From contig NZ_JAGGNV010000048.1 of NCBI RefSeq assembly GCF_018614955.1, forward strand, positions 1 to 64,000: 64,000 bases of DNA. The letters are read 5' to 3'. A program made the position numbers and the translations under genes. This document shows, piece by piece, positions 49,547 to 57,574 of this stretch (the first letter of the stretch is position 1; every line of letters begins with the position of its first letter). The notes below the pieces were generated by a model. The model ran no database searches. It saw only the letters and a list, made by a program, of their open reading frames with translations, and was not told where the DNA came from. The DNA comes from Variovorax paradoxus. Its GTDB lineage: Bacteria > Pseudomonadota > Gammaproteobacteria > Burkholderiales > Burkholderiaceae_C.

Positions 49547-50407
49547 CTAGCCTGCCCAGCCCATGAGGGGATGAACGGCCAGATTGCTGCACTTGCGAAC
49601 CTGCCAGCCCGAGGGTGCCGTGGCGAGTTCCGCTTCGTGCGGCATCGCTGCGAACACCGAACTCCCCGAACCGGTCATCCGGGCCTGAAATCCTTGGTGA
49701 CCGAGCCATTCGATGGCTTCGGTGACCGCGGGACAAAGCCGTTCGGCAACCGGCTGCAGATCGTTATGACCGAAGTCAAAGCCGAAACCTGTGGCTCCAG
49801 CCCCGCTGTGTGCAGCAAAGCCCGAGATTATAGCAGCGGGTGTGGCGCGCTGAAGATCGGGCGCTGCAAAAATCAGACGGGTGTCGAGCCCCTCGGGCGG
49901 CTTGGCGACGGCAAAACATCCCGGCGGCAGCTCGATGGGCGTGATCTCTTCGCCGATTCCCTCGACCCAGGCGTTCCGTCCGCGCAGGAAGAAGGGCACA
50001 TCGGCGCCCAGCGCGAGGCCGATCTGCTCCAGTTTCGATAGCGGCAGCTTCAGTCCCCACAGGCGATTGAGCGCCAGCAGACAGGTGGCGGCATCCGAGG
50101 AGCCGCCGCCCATGCCGGCCTGGGCCGGCACCTGCTTGGCGATTCCGATATGGGCGCCCTGCGGGGTTTGGGCAAAGGCCTGGAGGGCCTTCGCGGCGCG
50201 CACAACCAGGTCGTCGGGCGGCAGCGCGGTCGTCAGGTCTTCGCGGGTGATGGCGCCGTCGCTGCGTATTTCGACATGCAGGATGTCGCACCAGTCGATC
50301 AGCATGAACACCGACTGCAGCAAGTGGTAGCCGTCCGCACGCCGGCCGGTGATGTGCAGAAAGAGGTTGAGCTTGGCCGGCGCCGGAAGGTCGTAGAGCG
50401 CCTTCAT
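49547..50407 (-). CDS. ispE: 4-diphosphocytidyl-2-C-methyl-D-erythritol kinase
   Basis: This 286-residue GHMP kinase of the MEP isoprenoid pathway has PAPAKLNLFLHITGRRADGYH at the N-terminus, the ATP loop AGMGGGSSDAA (residues 97-107), and MTGSGSSVFA at the C-terminus. It phosphorylates CDP-ME at the 2-hydroxyl. The start at MKALYDLP overlaps the lolB stop by 4 bases. tRNA-Gln follows 66 bases downstream. Confidence 0.95.
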   Translation of the reverse strand: MKALYDLPAPAKLNLFLHITGRRADGYHLLQSVFMLIDWCDILHVEIRSDGAITREDLTTALPPDDLVVRAAKALQAFAQTPQGAHIGIAKQVPAQAGMGGGSSDAATCLLALNRLWGLKLPLSKLEQIGLALGADVPFFLRGRNAWVEGIGEEITPIELPPGCFAVAKPPEGLDTRLIFAAPDLQRATPAAIISGFAAHSGAGATGFGFDFGHNDLQPVAERLCPAVTEAIEWLGHQGFQARMTGSGSSVFAAMPHEAELATAPSGWQVRKCSNLAVHPLMGWAG

Positions 50408-50895
50408 GCGCGTTCGAAGACGATGCGCAGATCTGCCCGCGGCTGCGGTGCGTCGCGGGTGGCCTGCAATCGTCCAGTGCCGATCTGCGACAAGTCTGGC
50501 CGCCAACCCGGCACGCGCTCTTCACGGCCCGCCAGCCACCCGAACAGCGCAGCCACCGGAATGGCGGCACCCGTCGCCGCCTCGATCAGCGCGTCGAGCG
50601 AATCGAAACGCCGCGTCTTGCTGCCGTCCTTCAGCAGCGCTTCACCGGGTGCCCAGTGAAGCTGGGCCAGGGTGCTGCCGATCGGGCTGGTGAGGGTGAG
50701 CTCACCGGCCCGCGGCGCGCCGCGCAGTTCGAACAGGGCCGAGAAGGTCTGCACCGGCTCGCTGTCGATGCGCAGCGACAGCCGGCCGCTCCAGGCTTCG
50801 GTGCCGAGTGCGCCGGTCGGGCCGACCGGGCTGGCGCAGCCCGCAAGCAGCAACACGCCGGCGCCGCCGGCGCTCAATGCCAGTCGACGGTTCAA
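50404..50895 (-). CDS. lolB: Outer-membrane lipoprotein receptor LolB
   Basis: This 163-residue protein has a lipobox (VLLLAGC) after a short signal sequence, so it is anchored in the outer membrane, where it receives lipoproteins from LolA. LSLRIDSEPVQTFSALFELRG and LQWLL-like core strands fit LolB, and the gene order TPR-lolB-ispE is diagnostic. No ATG is usable. The likely start is TTG at 50895, which overlaps the upstream TPR stop as TTGA. An alternative reading far upstream is out of the family. Confidence 0.82.
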   Translation of the reverse strand: MNRRLALSAGGAGVLLLAGCASPVGPTGALGTEAWSGRLSLRIDSEPVQTFSALFELRGAPRAGELTLTSPIGSTLAQLHWAPGEALLKDGSKTRRFDSLDALIEAATGAAIPVAALFGWLAGREERVPGWRPDLSQIGTGRLQATRDAPQPRADLRIVFERA

Positions 50896-52715
50896 AGCTT
50901 CACGCGCAGGCGCTTGAGCGTTTCCTGCAGCGTCTCGTTGTCGGCATCGACCAGGTGCGCTTCCTTCCAGATGGAAAGCGCGCGGTCGCGTTGGCCCTTG
51001 GCCCAGAGAACTTCGCCGAGGTGCGCGCCGATCTCCGGATCGGGCCGGCGCTTGTAGGCCGTCTCGAGGATGCGCATGGCTTCGTCGATGTTGCCGAGCC
51101 TGAACTCGACCCATCCGAGGCTGTCGGCGATGAACGGATCTTCCGGCGCCAGCTGCACGGCCTTGAGGATCAGCGTGCGCGCCTCTTCCAGGCGGACTTT
51201 GCGATCGGCCAGCGAGTAGCCGAGCGCGTTGTAGGCGTTCTGGTTGTCGGGCTTGAGCTCGATGAGCTGGCGCAGCAGGCGTTCCATCTCGTCGAGACGG
51301 TTCAGCTTCTCGGCCACCATCGCCCGGTCGTAGATCAGGTCGGTGTCCTGGGGCGCTGCGGCGCTGGCCTGGGCCAGCATGTCGTACGCGGCCTGGTACT
51401 GCTTCGCATCGCGCAGCAGCTGGACCTCGGCCAAAAACTTCTGCTTCTTCTCGTCCGCGGTGCGTTCGGGCAAGCCGCGAACCAGCTCGCGGGCCTGGGG
51501 CAGCTTGCCCTGGCGCACCAGCAGTGCCGCGCGGCGCGTCTGCGCGCCTACCAGGTCATCGGTGCTGTCGATGCGGCCCAGCCAGTGCTCGGCACCCTTG
51601 AAATCTTTGCGGCGCTCCGCCAGTTGCGCCAGCAGCAAGAAGGCCTGGGTCTGGCCGCGGCTGCGTGCCTCGGCATCGCGCTGCGTATCGGCCAGGTCGA
51701 TGTAGCGCTTGAGCGAGCTTTCGGCCGCCGCATCCTGGCGTGCCTGCGTTTGCAGGCTGCCGAGCAGCAGCCAGGGTTCGGCCAATTCGGGACGGGCCAC
51801 GGTGAGCGCGGCGAGTTCCGCGCTGGCATCCTCATAGCGGCGTCCTTCCACCAGCACCCGCGCGTAGGCGACGCGCAGTTCCGGCAGCGCCTTGGGGCCC
51901 GCGAGGTAGCGCTTCACCAGAGGTTCGGCCAGCGGTTGGCCGGGGTCCATCAGCTCCAGCGCCAGCATGGCGGGGCCATCCGAGGAAGGATCGGCTTCCT
52001 GGCCTCTTCGCGCAGCCTCGAGCGCACCCGAGGTGTCACCTGCTGCCAGCCGCAGACGGCCGACCGTGCTCCAGGCCGCGCCACCCGTCGCGGGGCTCTT
52101 GAGTTCGTCGGCCAGCGCCTGTTCGACCACAGAAGCGGCAAGCTTCTTGTCGGTAGCTCGCGCGTAATTGCGCGCGATCACGGCCATGAGGAACGGACGT
52201 TCCACCTGTGGCGTGGCGGCCAGTTCGGCCCGCAGCGGTTCGGCGGTTTCGCCAATGCGGTTCAGCGCGATCAGGATTTGCAGCTCGAAACGCCGCGCCT
52301 CGCGCGATTCGGGAAGCGTTTCCTTCCAGGCGCGGGCGGCCGCCAATGCGGCATCGCCGGAGCGCGCCTGCAATGCGATCTCTACCGCCCGCTGAAACAG
52401 CTTGCCGTCGCGCGACCTGCGCGCAGCATCGAGGACCAGCGCGTAGCCCGAGCCCGGATCGCCGGTGCGGGCGGTCAGCTCGCCCATCAGAACTTCGTAG
52501 AACAGCTCCGCCGTGAGTGGCGAGGCTCGGGCTTGCTCCTGGCGCTGGGCTGCGGCGGCCGGCGTAGTGACAGGAGGCGCGGCCGGTTCGATGATGGGGG
52601 CCGGGCTGGTGGGGGCTGCGGGGGCGGGCGTTTGGGGCTGCGCTTGCGCAGCGAGCACGGCCAGGGTCAAGAACGCGGCCGCCGCAAGGCGGGATCGGCG
52701 GAGCGATGGGGTCAT
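50892..52715 (-). CDS. Secreted tetratricopeptide repeat protein
   Basis: This 607-residue protein has a signal peptide ending AAQAQ near residue 26 and a Pro/Ala-rich linker to about residue 60. Many TPR units follow, clearest in the C-terminal third (LERLLRQLIELKPDNQNAYNALGYSL, QLAPEDPFIADSLGWVEFRLGN, then AYKRRPDPEIGAHLGEVLWAKG). It is likely periplasmic or a lipid-free envelope protein. TPR proteins of this position are common in betaproteobacteria and often named for their role as scaffolds, but no specific function is known. It starts the leftward operon and diverges from mutM by 81 bases. Confidence 0.8.
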   Translation of the reverse strand: MTPSLRRSRLAAAAFLTLAVLAAQAQPQTPAPAAPTSPAPIIEPAAPPVTTPAAAAQRQEQARASPLTAELFYEVLMGELTARTGDPGSGYALVLDAARRSRDGKLFQRAVEIALQARSGDAALAAARAWKETLPESREARRFELQILIALNRIGETAEPLRAELAATPQVERPFLMAVIARNYARATDKKLAASVVEQALADELKSPATGGAAWSTVGRLRLAAGDTSGALEAARRGQEADPSSDGPAMLALELMDPGQPLAEPLVKRYLAGPKALPELRVAYARVLVEGRRYEDASAELAALTVARPELAEPWLLLGSLQTQARQDAAAESSLKRYIDLADTQRDAEARSRGQTQAFLLLAQLAERRKDFKGAEHWLGRIDSTDDLVGAQTRRAALLVRQGKLPQARELVRGLPERTADEKKQKFLAEVQLLRDAKQYQAAYDMLAQASAAAPQDTDLIYDRAMVAEKLNRLDEMERLLRQLIELKPDNQNAYNALGYSLADRKVRLEEARTLILKAVQLAPEDPFIADSLGWVEFRLGNIDEAMRILETAYKRRPDPEIGAHLGEVLWAKGQRDRALSIWKEAHLVDADNETLQETLKRLRVKL

Positions 52716-52796
52716 CGAACCATAATAATCCAGGCTTTTGAACGATGGTCATGCGGGGGCTTCGGCCTCGGCTTCTTTTCATGTCAGCCTTCGTCG

Positions 52797-53612
52797 ATGC
52801 CAGAACTACCTGAAGTCGAAGTGACGCGGCTCGGCTTCGCCGATCGGATTGCCGGCGCGCGCGTCGATGCCGTGCGCGTGGGCAAGCCGCTGCGCTGGGC
52901 ACTTGCCGTCGAGCCGGCTGAGCTGGTGGGACGCACCGTGCGTGCGGTGCGCAGGCGCGGCAAGTACCTGCTGATCGACCTGGATGCCGGACTGCTGCTG
53001 ATGCACCTGGGCATGTCGGGCAGCCTGCGCTTCGATGCGGCCTTGCCTTCGCCCGGTACGCACGACCATTTCGATCTGGTGACCAGCCGCGGCACGCTGC
53101 GCCTCAACGATCCGAGGCGCTTCGGCGCAGTGGTCTATGCCGAGGACGAGGCTGCACCGCTGGCTATAAAGCTGTTGGGCGGCCTGGGAATGGAACCCCT
53201 GGGCGAGACGTTCGACATCGACCGCTTTTACGCAGGGCTGCGGCGGCGCAGGGCGCCGATCAAGCAGGTGCTGCTGGCTGGCGACGTGGTGGTGGGTGTC
53301 GGCAACATCTATGCCTCCGAGGCTCTCTTTCTTGCCGGTATCCGTCCGACAATGTCTGCCTCGCGCATCAGCCGGCCGCGCGCTGTGCGCTTGCATGCCG
53401 CAGTACGGGAAATTCTGGCGCGGGCCGTTGAGCGCGGTGGAAGCACCTTGCGCGACTTCTCCAATATCGACGGCCAGAGCGGATACTTCCAACTGGAAGC
53501 AACCGTTTACGGACGCGCCGGCGAACCATGCCGCGTCTGCGCGACACTTGTACGGCAGATGCGCCAAGGCCAGCGATCCACTTATTTCTGTCCAAAATGC
53601 CAAAAGCATTGA
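52797..53612 (+). CDS. mutM: Bifunctional DNA-formamidopyrimidine glycosylase/AP lyase MutM
   Basis: This 271-residue repair enzyme removes oxidised purines such as 8-oxoguanine. The N-terminal catalytic Pro2 and Glu3 are in MPELPEVEV, the beta-hairpin lysine is near GKYLLIDLDAG, the H2TH region is NIYASEALFLAGI, and the C-terminal zinc finger is CRVC...CPKC. It is adjacent to the GTPase-mutY pair, so two enzymes of the 8-oxoG system lie close together. Confidence 0.95.
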   Translation: MPELPEVEVTRLGFADRIAGARVDAVRVGKPLRWALAVEPAELVGRTVRAVRRRGKYLLIDLDAGLLLMHLGMSGSLRFDAALPSPGTHDHFDLVTSRGTLRLNDPRRFGAVVYAEDEAAPLAIKLLGGLGMEPLGETFDIDRFYAGLRRRRAPIKQVLLAGDVVVGVGNIYASEALFLAGIRPTMSASRISRPRAVRLHAAVREILARAVERGGSTLRDFSNIDGQSGYFQLEATVYGRAGEPCRVCATLVRQMRQGQRSTYFCPKCQKH

Positions 53613-53650
53613 AAGCTCTGAGGACAGATGAGGCGCGAAGCCCAAGTGGG

Positions 53651-53659
53651 TGCTATATT
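53651..53659 (+). promoter_or_regulatory. Extended -10 (TGC-TATATT) for the dynamin-like GTPase gene
   Basis: TGC followed by TATATT fits an extended -10 element in the 71-base space after mutM. Transcription would start near 53666, 18 bases before the TTG start codon. No -35 is evident, as is common for extended -10 promoters. Confidence 0.4.
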
Positions 53660-53683
53660 TTGTAAGCAACCTTTACATCACCC

Positions 53684-55645
53684 TTGACACGTTCTTTCAA
53701 TCAGCAATTCGATCAGCATGGCGCCTGGCGACGCAATTTCGCGCATCGCCTCAAATGGCTTTCGCGCTGGCTGGACGAGAACGAGCTACTCGATCAGAGC
53801 GTGGCCGAACGGCTGCGCGATCTGGAATCGCAGATGCGCACCAGCAAGGTCATGGTGGCCTTCGTCGCCGAGTTCTCGCGCGGCAAATCCGAGCTGATCA
53901 ACGCGATCTTCTTTGCCGCCTACGGACGCCGCATCATGCCGGCGAGCGCGGGTCGCACGACGATGTGCCCGACTGAACTCGGCTACGACGCTGCCTATCT
54001 TCCCAGCCTGCGGCTGCTGCCCATCGAAACCCGGCTCGAGCCGTATTCGCTCGCCCATTGGCGCGACAAGCCCAAGCACTGGACCGAGATTCCGATCGAC
54101 GTCGAGGACGCCGAGCAGTTGTCGCAGACGATGAACAAGGTGGCCGAGGTCCGATGGGTGCCGATGGCCGAAGCGCGTTCGCTGGGCTTCTGGAACGATG
54201 ACGCGCCCGAGGACAACCCGGTGCCCGATGCCGACGGGCGCGTGGAAATTCCGCGCTGGCGCCATGCGGTGCTGAACATGCCGCACCCGCTGCTCGAGCA
54301 AGGGCTGGTGATTCTGGACACGCCCGGCCTCAACGCGATCGGCGCCGAGCCCGAGCTGACCGTGAGCCTGATCCCGCAGGCGCACGCCGTGGTCTTCATC
54401 CTGGCCGCGGACACGGGCGTGACGCGCTCCGATCTCGCCATCTGGCGCGAGCACCTGATCACCGAAAGCGAAGCAGGCGAAACCCGCATCGTGGTGCTCA
54501 ACAAGATCGACACCATGTGGGACACCCTCAGCACGCCGGCGCAGATCGACGCGCAGATCCAGCGCCAGCGCAAGGGCGCTGCCGAACTGCTCGGCGTGCC
54601 GCTGCCGCAGGTGCTGCCGGTGTCGGCGCAAAAAGGACTGCAGGCCAAGATCCGTCGCGACGTACCGCTGCTGCAGGCGAGCCGGCTTCCCGCGCTCGAA
54701 GCCGTGCTGGGCGAGGGCCTGCTCGGCAAGCGCGAAAAGATGCTGCGGCTCGCCGTCGACGCGGGTATTGCGGCCCTGCAGGCCGAAGCGGCGCGCATCC
54801 TCAAGGTGCGCCAACGCGATCTTTCGGAACAGGCGCTGGAACTGCAGGGCCTGCGCGGCAAGAACGTGTCGGTCATCCGTCACATGCGAAGCCGCATCGA
54901 GCAGGAGCAAACCGAGTTCGAAGGCAGCAACGCGCGCATCCTGGCGCTGCGCTCGGTGCAGGGCAAGCTGCTGCGCGAGGTGTATGCGGTGCTCGGCAGC
55001 ACCGCGCTCAAGGCCGACATGGGCCGCCTGGCCTCCGCGCTCAAGCGCCCGGGCATCAAGTTCAACGTGCGCAAGGTGTACGGAGAAACCTTCGACTCGT
55101 TGCGCAACAACCTGCGCGAGGTGCAAGCGACCACGGCCGAAATCCAGTCGATGCTGCATGCCACCTTTCGCCAGCTCAATGCCGAGCACGGCTTCGCGCT
55201 GCAGGCGCCGGCGGAGCCCGACCTGCTGGGCTTCGAACAACAATTGAGCCAGATCGAGCGCAGCCACATCCACTACCTCGGCATCGGCAACCTGCTCAAA
55301 CTGGCGCAACCGGACTTCTGCGACAAGCTCGTGCGCGCGCTGGCAAGCCGGCTGCGAGTGGTCAACGAAGCCGCCATGACCGAGGTGGAGCGCTGGAGCA
55401 AGGGCGCCGGCGCCCAGCTCGATGCGCAGCTCAAGGAACGCCGCCGCAACTTCACCAAGCGCATCGAGGCGGTCGAGCGCATCCAGGGCGCGGCAGGCAA
55501 CCTCGACGAGCGCCTCGCCGAACTCGCGGCCCAGGAAAGCGGCCTCACCGAACTCCACGCGCGACTGCGCGAATTCACCGGCCTGCTGACGAGCAATGAA
55601 GCGCCCACTGCTGCCGCGGCGCGCGACGAACTCAGTGCTGCCTGA
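53684..55645 (+). CDS. Dynamin-like GTPase
   Basis: This 653-residue bacterial dynamin-like protein has the G1 motif AEFSRGKSE (Lys68, Ser69), G2 Thr92/Thr93, G3 DTPG at 212-215 and G4 NKID at 273-276. Long coiled regions follow (about residues 340-500 and 560-640) and form stalk-like helices. Such proteins bind and remodel membranes or DNA-membrane contacts. The start is TTG at 53684; no ATG precedes the conserved FNQQFDQHGAWRRNF. It overlaps mutY by 50 bases. It is not paired with a second dynamin gene here. Confidence 0.78.
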   Translation: MTRSFNQQFDQHGAWRRNFAHRLKWLSRWLDENELLDQSVAERLRDLESQMRTSKVMVAFVAEFSRGKSELINAIFFAAYGRRIMPASAGRTTMCPTELGYDAAYLPSLRLLPIETRLEPYSLAHWRDKPKHWTEIPIDVEDAEQLSQTMNKVAEVRWVPMAEARSLGFWNDDAPEDNPVPDADGRVEIPRWRHAVLNMPHPLLEQGLVILDTPGLNAIGAEPELTVSLIPQAHAVVFILAADTGVTRSDLAIWREHLITESEAGETRIVVLNKIDTMWDTLSTPAQIDAQIQRQRKGAAELLGVPLPQVLPVSAQKGLQAKIRRDVPLLQASRLPALEAVLGEGLLGKREKMLRLAVDAGIAALQAEAARILKVRQRDLSEQALELQGLRGKNVSVIRHMRSRIEQEQTEFEGSNARILALRSVQGKLLREVYAVLGSTALKADMGRLASALKRPGIKFNVRKVYGETFDSLRNNLREVQATTAEIQSMLHATFRQLNAEHGFALQAPAEPDLLGFEQQLSQIERSHIHYLGIGNLLKLAQPDFCDKLVRALASRLRVVNEAAMTEVERWSKGAGAQLDAQLKERRRNFTKRIEAVERIQGAAGNLDERLAELAAQESGLTELHARLREFTGLLTSNEAPTAAAARDELSAA

Positions 55646-56702
55646 AGATCCGGGGGGAGCACTGCAGGCGCTGGCGTCGAGTTTCGCGGCGCGCATTGTC
55701 GATTGGCAACGCAGCCATGGGCGCAGCGAGCTGCCATGGCAGAACACGCACGATCCCTATCGCGTCTGGCTTTCCGAGGTCATGCTCCAGCAGACCCAGG
55801 TGTCGACGGTGCTGGGCTATTTCGCGCGCTTTCTCGAAAGGTTCTCGACGGTGCAAGCGCTCGCCGCCGGCACCGAGGACGAGGTGTTCGGCTTGTGGAG
55901 CGGTCTGGGCTACTACAGCCGTGCGCGCAACATGCACCGCTGCGCGCAAGAGGTGGTGTCGCGCTTCGGCAGCGCATTTCCGCGCACCGCTGCCGAACTC
56001 CAGACCCTGCCGGGCATCGGCCGTTCGACGGCCGCTGCGATTGCTGCCTTCTGCTTTGGCGAGCGGGTCGCCATTCTCGATGGCAACGTGAAGCGGGTGC
56101 TTGCGCGGATGCTGGCTTTCGAGGGCGATCTTTCGTCCGCTGCGCAGGAGCGGGCCTTGTGGGCCATGGCCACGGAGCTGCTGCCACCGGCGACGCAGCG
56201 GCGTGCCATCGCACGCTATACCCAGGGCCTGATGGATCTGGGCGCCACCGTCTGCCTGCCGCGTAAGCCGAGTTGCATGATCTGTCCGGTCAATGACCTG
56301 TGCGCGGCGCGGCGCGAGGGCGAGCCCGAGCGCTTTCCGGTCAAGACGCGCAAGCTTCGGCGCAGCGCCCAGTCGTTGTGGATGCTGCAGGCGCGCGATG
56401 CGCACGGCCGCGTGTGGCTCGAGAAACGTCCCTCGCGCGGCATCTGGGCGGGACTCTATTGCCTGCCGGTCTACGAGAGCCGGGACTCGCTGCTGGACGA
56501 ATTGGCGCCCGACGCCCGCCGGACGGCGCGCGACGACGCGGCTTTCGTGCATGTGCTCACGCACAAGGACTTGCACCTGCATCCCGTGTCGGTCGAATGC
56601 GTCGCAGAGCGACTTCTCAACGATGCCGGCGGATGGTTCGAAGCCGGCCAATGGTCGGCGCTCGGCCTGCCGGCGCCCGTGCGCAAACTGCTGACGACCT
56701 AG
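55596..56702 (+). CDS. mutY: A/G-specific adenine glycosylase MutY
   Basis: This 368-residue DNA repair enzyme removes A mispaired with 8-oxoG. The catalytic Glu61 is in LSEVMLQQTQVS, the helix-hairpin-helix LPGIGRSTA is at 138-146, the catalytic Asp162 in ILDGNVKRVL, and the 4Fe-4S cysteines are Cys220, 227, 230 and 236. The C-terminal MutT-like domain with FVHVLTHKDLHLHP recognises 8-oxoG. The start ATG at 55596 overlaps the dynamin gene by 50 bases; a GTG at 55635 is an alternative. The TAG stop overlaps the convergent rapZ stop on CTAG. Confidence 0.94.
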   Translation: MKRPLLPRRATNSVLPEDPGGALQALASSFAARIVDWQRSHGRSELPWQNTHDPYRVWLSEVMLQQTQVSTVLGYFARFLERFSTVQALAAGTEDEVFGLWSGLGYYSRARNMHRCAQEVVSRFGSAFPRTAAELQTLPGIGRSTAAAIAAFCFGERVAILDGNVKRVLARMLAFEGDLSSAAQERALWAMATELLPPATQRRAIARYTQGLMDLGATVCLPRKPSCMICPVNDLCAARREGEPERFPVKTRKLRRSAQSLWMLQARDAHGRVWLEKRPSRGIWAGLYCLPVYESRDSLLDELAPDARRTARDDAAFVHVLTHKDLHLHPVSVECVAERLLNDAGGWFEAGQWSALGLPAPVRKLLTT

Positions 56703-57574
56703 ACGCTGTCGAGCTCGCGATGCCGCTTGAGCGCCGCCCAGCGTGCGCCGAATCCGCGCGCCAGCTGCTCCACGAGAAAGACCGAGCGGTGCTGGCCGCC
56801 GGTGCAGCCGATCGCCACGGTGACGTAACTGCGATGGTCGCGGGCCAGCGCATCGAGCCAGCGATCGAGGAACTGTTCGATGTCGCCGTACATGCGCGCG
56901 ACATCATCGTGTTCGCGCAGCCAGTCGATCACAGCCGCGTCACGCCCGGTCAGCGGTCGCAGCGCGGGCACGTAGTGCGGGTTGGGGAGCATGCGCACGT
57001 CGAACACGTAGTCGGCATCGAGCGGCACGCCGCGCTTGAACGCAAAAGATTCGAACACCAGCGTGAGCGTGCTCTCCGGCGCCGCGATCAGCGCCTTGAT
57101 ATAGCTCTGCAATTGGGCCGGGCGGATGATGCTGGTGTCGATCACGTCGGCGCCGTCGCGCAGATCGGCCAGCAGCTCACGCTCGAGTTCGATGGCCTGG
57201 ATCAGCGCCCGCTGCTGATCGGGGGAATCGGTCCGGCCTTCCTGGCGCGAGAGGGGATGGCGGCGCCGGGTCTCCGAATAGCGGCGCACCAGCGCGTCGG
57301 TGGTCGAATCGAGGAACAGCGAGCGCAGCGATATGCCGTCGCGCCGCAGGCCGTCGAGCTGCTGGGGAACGAGCGGCAACGACACGCCGCTGCGCACATC
57401 CATGGCGATCGCGACGCGCGGCGTCTGCTGCTGCCGCTGCAGCGCGATGAAGGGCGCAAGCAACTCGGGCGGCAGGTTGTCGACGCAGTAGTAGCCCGCG
57501 TCTTCGAGGGCATGCAGTGCGACGGATTTTCCCGAACCGGACATGCCAGTGATCAGCACCAGTTCCAGGCTCAC
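56699..57574 (-). CDS. rapZ: RNase adapter protein RapZ
   Basis: This 291-residue P-loop protein regulates glucosamine-6-phosphate synthase mRNA in enterobacteria through small RNAs. The Walker A motif GMSGSGKS is at residues 10-17. VAIGCTGGQHRSVFLVEQLA and HRELD at the C-terminus match the RapZ C-terminal domain. Whether the same small RNA circuit exists in this lineage is not visible. It overlaps recN by 4 bases. Confidence 0.92.
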   Translation of the reverse strand: MSLELVLITGMSGSGKSVALHALEDAGYYCVDNLPPELLAPFIALQRQQQTPRVAIAMDVRSGVSLPLVPQQLDGLRRDGISLRSLFLDSTTDALVRRYSETRRRHPLSRQEGRTDSPDQQRALIQAIELERELLADLRDGADVIDTSIIRPAQLQSYIKALIAAPESTLTLVFESFAFKRGVPLDADYVFDVRMLPNPHYVPALRPLTGRDAAVIDWLREHDDVARMYGDIEQFLDRWLDALARDHRSYVTVAIGCTGGQHRSVFLVEQLARGFGARWAALKRHRELDSV

